From Lutibacter sp. HS1-25 (GTDB lineage: Bacteria; Bacteroidota; Bacteroidia; Flavobacteriales; Flavobacteriaceae): a stretch of 64,000 bases of DNA. Positions 19,011 to 26,961 of this stretch are shown here, piece after piece. The translations under genes and the position numbers were made by a program. The notes beneath the pieces are model-generated. The model saw only the letters and a program-made list of their open reading frames with translations. It did not search any database and was not told the DNA's origin. The DNA is taken from NCBI RefSeq assembly GCF_004121075.1, contig NZ_RHLN01000144.1, positions 45,086 to 109,085 of the forward strand, given 5' to 3'. The stretch's first letter is position 1. Each line of letters starts with the position of its first letter.

Positions 19011-22000
19011 AATTATTTAAACTATTGCTTGTAATAACTGCAATTTTAATTACAAGTTGTAAACCTGCATCTAAAGTTTTAACAACAGATATTAAATGTG
19101 AATATCGTTCCAATCCTTTAGGAATTGACAATACAACTCCTCGTTTTAACTGGAAAATTGTTGATGCTCAAAAAGCACGCGGACAAAAACAAACGGCTTA
19201 TCAAATTTTGGTAGCTAGTAGTATTCAAAATTTAGAAAGTAATAAAGGTGATATTTGGGATTCTGGAAAAACAGAAAGTTCAACATCAGTAAATAATGTA
19301 TATCAGGGGGAAGCCTTAAAATCTGGTCAACAATATTATTGGAAAGTTAAGGTTTGGGATGTTTCAGGAAATGCTTCAAATTGGAGTGAAACTGGAAAAT
19401 TCTCAATGGGACTTTTACAACCAGAAGATTGGAAAGGAGATTGGATTTATAAAAGCGATCAACAAAAAACAGATCATAACTGGTACAGAAAAACTTTTAA
19501 GCTAGACGCAAAAGCTATATCAGCTTTTGTATATGTAGGTTCTTTTGGTTATCACGAATTGTACGTAAATGGCAATAAGGTAACAGATAATGTGATGAAT
19601 CCTGTTTCATCTTATATGAAAAAACGAATTCCTTATTTAACTTATGATATTACTCAATTTTTAAATGAAGGCGACAATGTAATTGCCATTTGGCATGCAG
19701 CAGGTTGGGCAAGATGGGATCGCATTACCGAGTATCGAAATCCACCGTTTGTGTTTAAAGCACAAGCCAATATTTTAACTAATAACGGTGAAATGGTTTT
19801 AGGAACTGATGAAACTTGGAAATGTAAAAAAAGCCATAGCGCTTATTATGGCGATTGGGATATTTTAGATTTTGGTGGTGAAACTATAGATGACAGATTA
19901 AAGGAAGATGATTGGAATACCGTTCCTTATAATGACACTGATTGGGCTTATGCAAGTATTTATAATGCTGAAGAATTAAATGCGAAACTAAAAGAAATAA
20001 ACGACGCTGTTATAGTTAAAGAGGATAAATTAATAGGAAAAGATAAATTTCAAAATAGAAAATTTAGCAGTATTACCGCACAATTAAGTGCTCAAATGGT
20101 TGAGCCTCAGGTTAAATTCAAAAATATAAAGCCTATTGCTATCACCAAAAATGAAGATGGTACGTATCGAGTAGATATGGGTGAAAATTATACAGGTTTT
20201 TTTGAAATGGACTTGTTTCAAGGTAAAGAAGGAGATTCTATTTTGTTTGAAATTAGCGATGTAGAAGATGTGCGTTCTAATTGGAAGCAAAAAAGCAAAT
20301 ACATTTTTGGAAAATCGGGTAAAGGTACTTTTGCAAACCGATTTAACGTTGCTGGTGGGCGTTGGATTACTGTTTATGGACTTAATTATCAGCCTAATTT
20401 GGCCGATGTTAAAGGTTATGTTATAACAAGTAATCGTAAACTTATCAGTAAGTTCAATTCTTCAAGTGAACTGCTTAACAAAATTTATCAAATAAATTTA
20501 GACACCTATATCGCAAATACCATGGATGGTATTTTGGTCGATTGCCCACATCGTGAAAGACGCGGTTGGGGTGAAGTTACTGTAGCTGCTATGTATGGTG
20601 ATGCACTTCCAAATTTTGAAAGTGGAGCCTATATGGATCAATATTTACAATTTACACGAGATGCACAATTGCCTGATGGTCAAATACGTGGTATTGTAAA
20701 TGAAAACGACCGTCCTTTTTTAATGTGGAAAGCTAACAATCCGTTAACGGTTTGGGAAACTTACAGTATGTTGGGCGACAAAAAAGTGTTGGAAGACAAT
20801 TATGAGTCCATGCAAAAATGGATGACTTGGATGTTTGAAAATTCTAATTATAAAACAGGTGGTGCATTAATTACAGGGAAACAAGAGTCGAGAACTTTCC
20901 CTGGTTTAGGCGATTGGTGTACACCTCGCGGAAATTTTTGGACCAGTAGTAACTCGCCTGAAGCCATTCATTTTAACAATTGTATTTATGCAGTAATGCT
21001 TGATAATGCTGAAAAAATGGCTTTAGAATTAGGAAAAACTGAAGATGCCAAAACCTATGCAAATCGTCTAAAAGTACAGCGAGAGGCTACTCATAAAATG
21101 ACTTACAATACTGAAACAGGACAATATGGCAATGGTCAACAAGTCAATCAAGCTTTTGCTTTGTTATCGGGTGTTACCCCAGATTCTGAAAAGCAAAAAG
21201 TATATGATAATTTGGTAGATAATGTGTTGTATAAATTTCCTTATTACGATACAGGTAGCTCTGGTCAAGCATTGTATACACGTTATTTTATTGAATCGGG
21301 TGAACGTATGGATTTAATTTACGAACTGTTGCAAGACAAGCATCATCCAAGTTATGGTTATTTTATTGAGCAAGGAAAAACAGTATGGCCAGAGCGTTGG
21401 TCTGCTGTTGGAAACAGTCAAATTCATACGTGTTACACTGGTATTGGTGGTTATTTTATCAAAGGTTTTGGCGGTATTAGATCAAACCCTGAAAGTTTAG
21501 GAATGCAACATATGATTATAAAACCAGCATTAGTGGGCGATTTAACCTATGCAAATACTGAATACGAAAGCATGTATGGAAATGTGGTAGTAAACTGGAC
21601 TAAGGAAGATAACGCTGCAATTTTTCATATTGAAGTTCCTGTAAATACAACTGCTAAAGTGTATTTGCCTGCTGTTGATAAAGAAAATGTTAAAGAAGGT
21701 GATGTTTTAGCAGAAAATTCAGAAGGAGTCAATTTTGTAGGTACTGAAAAAAGTGATGCTGTTGGAAATTACGTAATATATAATGTAGTATCTGGGGTTT
21801 ACGATTTTAAAGTGAATGAACTTCCAAAAGTAACCTATCCAGAACCGTTAGGAACTTCAAAAAATTTAGCAACTTTAGGAAGAATGAATGCATCGTCTAT
21901 GTTTATTGAAACTGAAAAGTTACCGGGTTTTGAAGCCTTTAAAGCAAATGATGAAAATATTGAAACGCGTTGGTTGGCTAACGACTTAAATAATCAATAT

Positions 22001-22252
22001 TTAGAGGTGGAATGGGTAAAGCCACAAACTTTTAATAAAGTGGTTATTGATGAAGTTGAAAATAATATTTCAGCATATAAAATTCAATATTGGGAAAATG
22101 GATCGTGGAAAGATATTGTAAGTGAAACAAATTGTGGAGCTAATAAAGAGCATAGCTTCGAGTCAGTTACTGCTTCAAAATGTAGAATTTTTATTGTTGA
22201 AGCTAAAAAAGCAGTATCAATTTCAGAGATTAAAATTTGCAATTCGAAATAA
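18959..22252 (+). CDS. GH78 alpha-L-rhamnosidase lipoprotein with C-terminal F5/8-type domain
   Basis: This is a protein of up to 1097 residues. A lipoprotein signal (lipobox LITSC) is best formed from ATG 19004, though ATG 18959 or 18977 are possible starts; the duplicated stub at 13429 shares the first two. After an N-terminal rhamnosidase Ig/Fn3 domain (YRSNPLGIDNTTPRFNWKI) come the GH78 beta domains (YHELYVNGNKV) and the catalytic barrel with VDCPHRERRGW. Instead of the common GWTGDAQ it continues GWGEVTV, one residue shorter with Glu in the Asp place. The C-terminus (about residues 965-1097) resembles an F5/8 type C/discoidin module (DENIETRWLAND, YKIQYW), probably sugar binding. It is the first of a GH78-GH106-isomerase run with 48- and 38-bp gaps, suggesting one operon. 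Confidence 0.92.
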   Translation: MLLNLKMKNLPNALKMYKLFKLLLVITAILITSCKPASKVLTTDIKCEYRSNPLGIDNTTPRFNWKIVDAQKARGQKQTAYQILVASSIQNLESNKGDIWDSGKTESSTSVNNVYQGEALKSGQQYYWKVKVWDVSGNASNWSETGKFSMGLLQPEDWKGDWIYKSDQQKTDHNWYRKTFKLDAKAISAFVYVGSFGYHELYVNGNKVTDNVMNPVSSYMKKRIPYLTYDITQFLNEGDNVIAIWHAAGWARWDRITEYRNPPFVFKAQANILTNNGEMVLGTDETWKCKKSHSAYYGDWDILDFGGETIDDRLKEDDWNTVPYNDTDWAYASIYNAEELNAKLKEINDAVIVKEDKLIGKDKFQNRKFSSITAQLSAQMVEPQVKFKNIKPIAITKNEDGTYRVDMGENYTGFFEMDLFQGKEGDSILFEISDVEDVRSNWKQKSKYIFGKSGKGTFANRFNVAGGRWITVYGLNYQPNLADVKGYVITSNRKLISKFNSSSELLNKIYQINLDTYIANTMDGILVDCPHRERRGWGEVTVAAMYGDALPNFESGAYMDQYLQFTRDAQLPDGQIRGIVNENDRPFLMWKANNPLTVWETYSMLGDKKVLEDNYESMQKWMTWMFENSNYKTGGALITGKQESRTFPGLGDWCTPRGNFWTSSNSPEAIHFNNCIYAVMLDNAEKMALELGKTEDAKTYANRLKVQREATHKMTYNTETGQYGNGQQVNQAFALLSGVTPDSEKQKVYDNLVDNVLYKFPYYDTGSSGQALYTRYFIESGERMDLIYELLQDKHHPSYGYFIEQGKTVWPERWSAVGNSQIHTCYTGIGGYFIKGFGGIRSNPESLGMQHMIIKPALVGDLTYANTEYESMYGNVVVNWTKEDNAAIFHIEVPVNTTAKVYLPAVDKENVKEGDVLAENSEGVNFVGTEKSDAVGNYVIYNVVSGVYDFKVNELPKVTYPEPLGTSKNLATLGRMNASSMFIETEKLPGFEAFKANDENIETRWLANDLNNQYLEVEWVKPQTFNKVVIDEVENNISAYKIQYWENGSWKDIVSETNCGANKEHSFESVTASKCRIFIVEAKKAVSISEIKICNSK

Positions 22253-22300
22253 CCTTTTTAGGTTATAATTAGTATGATAAATTATTGAAAATACAAGAGC

Positions 22301-25168
22301 ATGAAAAATAAGGTGATTTTATCAAATAAAGGCATAAGAATCAGTTCTATGCTAATGCTACTTTGCCTAGTTAATTTAAGTTCTTGCAGTGCTCAAAATA
22401 AAGTAGAAGCGTCCCAAGATTTATTTACAAGATTTCAAAAACCACCAGCCGAAGCGCGTCCTTTTGTGCGCTGGTGGTGGAATGGTAACAAAATAAAAAC
22501 TCAAGAATTAGATAGAGAATTGGAGTCGCTAAAAAGTGTTGGTTTTGGTGGTGTGGAAATTAATCCAATTGCAATGCCAGTTGCGCCAGAAAATGAAGAT
22601 GAATCTCTAGTTTGGATGAGTGATGAGTGGATTGATATGGTAGTCTATGCCTGTAAAAAAACGAAAGATTTAGGTATGATTTCCGATGTGATAGCAGGAA
22701 CAGGTTGGCCATTTGGAGGTGAAGTCCTTAAGGATGATGAAACTTGCCAACGGATGGTTTCAGATTATATTTCTTATAAAGGCGAATCAGTTATAGAAAT
22801 AGACGAAGCATCTTTAATAGCTATTTACAAAAATAAGTATGATAAAAGTAGATCTCAAGCACACATAAGCAAACGGACTACCTATAAATTATCATACCTT
22901 AAATTAATACCAGAACACTGCGAAGATGTAAGTCAAGTCATAGACCTTGAAAAATATGTAGCTACCAATGGTAAAATTAATTATCAAATAAAAGGGAAAG
23001 GTAATTATTTATTGTCGTTCGGTATTGTACAGCAAAATTTTAGAGATGTAACCCTTGGGGCTCCGGGTGGAGCAGGCCCTGTAATGGATCATTACAAGAA
23101 AGAAATGACCTTGGCTTATTTAAATAGATTAAAGAAAATATCTGAGCGATCGGGTTATCCTTTAAGCGATTTAATACGGGCTTTGTTTTGTGATAGTATA
23201 GAGGTCTCTGGCGCTAATTGGACAGATGGTTTTGATGATTTGTTTTACAACGCTTATGGTTATAAGTTAGATAATTGGAAGCCGTTTATTTTTTATGAAG
23301 CTAACCTTGATTATTCAAAAAATAAGTATTCTGAAAAATTCACTACTGAATTTATAGACCAATTAAAACGCGTGCGTTACGATTATAATAAGCTTTTAGT
23401 TGAAGTGTTTCTAAAAAATTTCACCCAGACCTACAAAGATTTTTGTGAAGAAAACAATATACTATGTCGTTATCAGGCTTATGGAACTCCTTTTTTGATG
23501 GGCATGTTAGATGGTTATATGATTCCCGATATACCCGAAAGTAACAATTGGATTTATACCGTTGAAATGAAAGATTCTGTTTGGGATTGGAAGCAATCTC
23601 ATGGATACATGACTTGGAATATGTATGCATCTGCAGGTGCACATTTGTCAGGAAAGAAAATTACAAGTTGCGAAACCATGACCAATTTACAAGGTGTATT
23701 TAAAGCTACCCTTGAAGAAATAAAGCAACACGATGATATGAATTTTATTACAGGAATTAATCATTCGGTGCTACATGGCTATAATTATTCGCCGCCAGAA
23801 GTAGAATTTCCTGGCTGGATTCGCTTTGGAACTTATTTTAGTGAGCAAAATACATGGTGGAAACATTTGCAACATTGGGTAGATTATAACTCCAGATTGT
23901 CCTATGTATTTCAAAACTCTCAAGCTGATAAGTCTATTGCAATCGTAGGTCCAACCGCAGACATCTGGGGTGATAAAGGTTTGATTAGAGAACCTTTTCA
24001 TATGGAACCAGAGTATTTGTATAGATTGTGGGAGCCTATAAGTCAATTAGGATATTCCGCTGAATATATTAATATTGGCATTCTTGAAAGGGCGACTACT
24101 AAAGATGGAAAAATTAAATATGGTAACATGACTTACAAGTTGTTAGTCCTAGCTAGTTTAAAATCTTTAAGTTCTAAGGCGGCAGCAAATATTAAAACAT
24201 TTGTTGAGTCTGGCGGAAAAGTTGTTGTTATTGACCAATTACCAATAAAGTCTTTGCATTATTCAGAATTTGAAAAGAATGATGCGTTGGTTAAAGATAT
24301 AATGACCAATTTATTAGTAAGTTACCCTAATTCATTCATTCAGACGAAACAACCAGAATCAATTGATGAATTGATTAGTTGGACGGAAAGTATTTTGAAA
24401 ACAGCTCAATTAGAAGCTGATGTAGCTATAAGTAATCCAACTAAAAATGTCTATCAAATACATCAGTATACTAATGATAAAGATATCTATTTCTTCACCA
24501 ATGTGAACCGCTTTGAAACAATAGCTTTTCACGCTAAATTTCCGGTTACTGGGAAATATCCATACATCTGGAATCCGGAAACTGGTGAGAAAAAACCCTA
24601 TTATTTTGTGTCAAATTCAAATAAGCTAAGTATTACTTTAAATCCATTACAATCACTTTTATTAGTTTTTGAAAATGAAAAACCAAAAGTTAAAGCATTG
24701 AATATTGATACTGAAATAAAGAAATCAAAAACGTTGGATGTTAATTGGAAAGTCATTGGAAAACGAAAAGATGGAAAAACCTTTACTTGGAATATGTCAA
24801 CTCTTGGAGATTTCAGTAAATCAATTGACAGTACTCAATACACTTTTGGAGGAGAAATAATTTATAAAACAACCATAAATAATTCAGAAGATTTTACACA
24901 TTTGGATTTAGGAAATGTAAACGAAGGGGTAACAGAATTGTACATAAACGGACAAAAAGTAGGGAAACGTTGGTATGGAAAAGCAGTTTACGCGATTGCA
25001 GATTATCTTATAAAAGGAGATAATGAAATAGAAATTCATTATACCACAGTGCTAGCTAATTATGCAAAATCGCTTAAAAACAATGAAATGGTACATGAGT
25101 GGACAAAAAGATATAAAAATTTAGTTCCAACGGGTATGGAAGGGCCTGTAAAATTTTTAAAGTATTAA
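22301..25168 (+). CDS. GH106 alpha-L-rhamnosidase
   Basis: The 955-residue lipoprotein (lipobox NLSSC) opens with FQKPPAEARPFVRWWWNGNKI. RPxVRWWWNG is the N-terminal signature of GH106, followed by ELESLKSVGFGGVEINP and DVIAGTGWPFGG, also typical. The barrel includes RALFCDSIEVSG and an expected acidic active-site region. The C-terminal beta domains (VTELYINGQKVGKRWYGK, DNEIEIHYTTVLANY) match the galactose-binding-like fold that closes the GH106 active site. GH106 enzymes remove alpha-L-rhamnose by inversion in a calcium-dependent manner, often from branched pectin or ulvan-derived oligosaccharides. It is flanked by a GH78 and an isomerase, both close and co-oriented. Confidence 0.93.
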   Translation: MKNKVILSNKGIRISSMLMLLCLVNLSSCSAQNKVEASQDLFTRFQKPPAEARPFVRWWWNGNKIKTQELDRELESLKSVGFGGVEINPIAMPVAPENEDESLVWMSDEWIDMVVYACKKTKDLGMISDVIAGTGWPFGGEVLKDDETCQRMVSDYISYKGESVIEIDEASLIAIYKNKYDKSRSQAHISKRTTYKLSYLKLIPEHCEDVSQVIDLEKYVATNGKINYQIKGKGNYLLSFGIVQQNFRDVTLGAPGGAGPVMDHYKKEMTLAYLNRLKKISERSGYPLSDLIRALFCDSIEVSGANWTDGFDDLFYNAYGYKLDNWKPFIFYEANLDYSKNKYSEKFTTEFIDQLKRVRYDYNKLLVEVFLKNFTQTYKDFCEENNILCRYQAYGTPFLMGMLDGYMIPDIPESNNWIYTVEMKDSVWDWKQSHGYMTWNMYASAGAHLSGKKITSCETMTNLQGVFKATLEEIKQHDDMNFITGINHSVLHGYNYSPPEVEFPGWIRFGTYFSEQNTWWKHLQHWVDYNSRLSYVFQNSQADKSIAIVGPTADIWGDKGLIREPFHMEPEYLYRLWEPISQLGYSAEYINIGILERATTKDGKIKYGNMTYKLLVLASLKSLSSKAAANIKTFVESGGKVVVIDQLPIKSLHYSEFEKNDALVKDIMTNLLVSYPNSFIQTKQPESIDELISWTESILKTAQLEADVAISNPTKNVYQIHQYTNDKDIYFFTNVNRFETIAFHAKFPVTGKYPYIWNPETGEKKPYYFVSNSNKLSITLNPLQSLLLVFENEKPKVKALNIDTEIKKSKTLDVNWKVIGKRKDGKTFTWNMSTLGDFSKSIDSTQYTFGGEIIYKTTINNSEDFTHLDLGNVNEGVTELYINGQKVGKRWYGKAVYAIADYLIKGDNEIEIHYTTVLANYAKSLKNNEMVHEWTKRYKNLVPTGMEGPVKFLKY

Positions 25169-25206
25169 TAATAGAGTAAAGAATATATTAAGAAAAAGTT
25201 ATAAAA

Positions 25207-26616
25207 ATGAAAGTAGGATTATTTGGTATCGGTTTAGATACTTATTGGCCTCAGTTTGAGGGATTATTACAACGTTTAGAAGGGTATCAAAATCAGATAG
25301 CTGATAAAATGAACGAATTTGGTGCGGAGGTAGTAAATGTAGGTTTGATTGATTCGCCTGTAAAAGCAAGAGAAGCAGCTGATAATTTAAAGAAAAATGA
25401 TGTTGATATTGTGTTTTTATATGTTTCAACGTATGCTTTGTCGTCTACAGTGTTGCCTGTGGTTCAAAAACTAAAATGCCCTATTGTTATACTAAATATT
25501 CAACCAGTTGCCGCTATTGATTATGAAAATTTCAATAAAATGGGCGACCGTGGATTAATGACAGGTGAGTGGTTGGCGCATTGTCAGGCTTGTTCGGCTC
25601 CTGAAATTGCAAATGTTTTTAATCGTTCAGGTTTGGATTACGAATTTGTAACAGGGTATTTAGGTGAACAGGCTGTTTGGGATGATATTCAAGATTGGAT
25701 TGATGCAGCTCATGTAGCTTCAGTAATGAATAACAATAGATTGGGCGTTTTAGGACATTATTACTGCGGAATGTTAGATGTGTATTCCGATTTAACAAAA
25801 CAATCGGCTGCATTTGGTACACACATAGAAGTTGTTGAAATGTGCGAAGTAAAAAAATACAGAGATGAAGTTACTGAAATAGAGATAAAAGAGAAAATTC
25901 AAGAATTTTACAACACATTTGAAGTTGTTGCTGAATGTGAGGAAGCAGAATTGATTCGCGCAGCAAAAACATCTGTAGCGCTTGATAAATTGGTAGAAGC
26001 TCATAACCTTGGTTCTTTAGCTTATTATTATGAAGGTGAATCGGGTAATGAGTATGAAAATATTGTAACTTCAGTAATTGCAGGAAATACGTTGCTTACC
26101 GGAAAAAATGTGCCCGTTGCTGGTGAATATGAAGTGAAAAATGCACAAGCCATGAAAATTATGGATGCTTTTGGTGTTGGTGGTTCTTTCTCTGAATTTT
26201 ACGCCATGGATTTTAACGATGATATCGTCATGTTGGGTCATGATGGACCAGCTCATTTCGCCATTGCTGAAGGAAAAGTTCAGTTAGTACCGCTTCCAGT
26301 ATATCACGGAAAACCAGGTAAAGGGTTATCTATTCAAATGACTGTAAAACACGGACCTGTAACCTTATTGTCTGTTGTTGAAGGTAGAGATGAGGTATTT
26401 TTATTGGTTGCTGAAGGAGCGTCGGTTGAAGGACCAACTTTACAAATAGGAAATACAAACAGTCGTTATCGCTTTTCAATAGGCGCTAGAGCATTTATGA
26501 ATGAATGGTCTAAACAAGGGCCAGCACATCATTGTGCTATTGGTGTTGGGCATATTGCTAATAAAATTGAAAAGCTAGGCAAGCTATTAAACCTAAAAGT
26601 GGTTAAGATTTGTTAG
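25207..26616 (+). CDS. L-arabinose/L-fucose isomerase-family sugar isomerase
   Basis: The 469-residue protein has no signal peptide, so it is cytosolic. It has the fold markers of the L-arabinose/L-fucose isomerase superfamily: an N-terminal Rossmann-like part (GLFGIGLDTYWPQFEGL, DIVFLYVSTYALSSTVLP) and the metal site region GGSFSEFYAMDF, then GHDGPAHFAI and a C-terminal HHCAIGVGH; the conserved Glu and His residues are expected to bind Mn2+. It differs from well-known AraA and FucI proteins, so substrate cannot be read off. Since it follows two rhamnosidase genes with a 38-bp gap, converting released L-rhamnose, or a related deoxy or pentose sugar, to its ketose is the best inference. No kinase or aldolase for the pathway is in the window. 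Confidence 0.82.
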   Translation: MKVGLFGIGLDTYWPQFEGLLQRLEGYQNQIADKMNEFGAEVVNVGLIDSPVKAREAADNLKKNDVDIVFLYVSTYALSSTVLPVVQKLKCPIVILNIQPVAAIDYENFNKMGDRGLMTGEWLAHCQACSAPEIANVFNRSGLDYEFVTGYLGEQAVWDDIQDWIDAAHVASVMNNNRLGVLGHYYCGMLDVYSDLTKQSAAFGTHIEVVEMCEVKKYRDEVTEIEIKEKIQEFYNTFEVVAECEEAELIRAAKTSVALDKLVEAHNLGSLAYYYEGESGNEYENIVTSVIAGNTLLTGKNVPVAGEYEVKNAQAMKIMDAFGVGGSFSEFYAMDFNDDIVMLGHDGPAHFAIAEGKVQLVPLPVYHGKPGKGLSIQMTVKHGPVTLLSVVEGRDEVFLLVAEGASVEGPTLQIGNTNSRYRFSIGARAFMNEWSKQGPAHHCAIGVGHIANKIEKLGKLLNLKVVKIC

Positions 26617-26640
26617 TGTTTGTTTAGGAAAATAATTTTT

Positions 26641-26787
26641 TTTAAATACTTCAATTAAGCGATTAGCAGCTAAAATATTATCCATAGTTAAATTAGTTGA
26701 CAATGTTTTGGCTAATAACCAAGATAGTACAGGATAGAACACATGTAAGTTTGTTTTAAGTTTAGCGAATAAAAGTTAAATAACTCT
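26641..26787. repeat. 147-bp dispersed repeat, copy 1 (partner 60870-61017)
   Basis: The stretch is close to identical to 60870-61017. On the + strand both copies encode LNTSIK, then R or L, then LAAKILSIVKLVDNVLANNQ and a short DSTG end with a stop at the same place. On the minus strand there is an equally open frame in one copy. Each copy lies upstream of a GH78-type coding sequence. It may be the tail of a lost gene or part of an unrecognised mobile element. The rest of the 26617-26961 gap shows nothing recognisable. Confidence 0.75.
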
Positions 26788-26961
26788 AATTAATTAAAAG
26801 AGGATTTCAAAAATGAATATTGATTCAATTTTGCTTGTTTTGAGTTTTTCATTATAAACAATATTTTCTTTTAATTAAACTAATAATAGGGAAGGATTAA
26901 AGTAAATAGTAAGTGTTATTTAAATTATTAAAATTTAATATAAAAATGTTACTGTATCATC

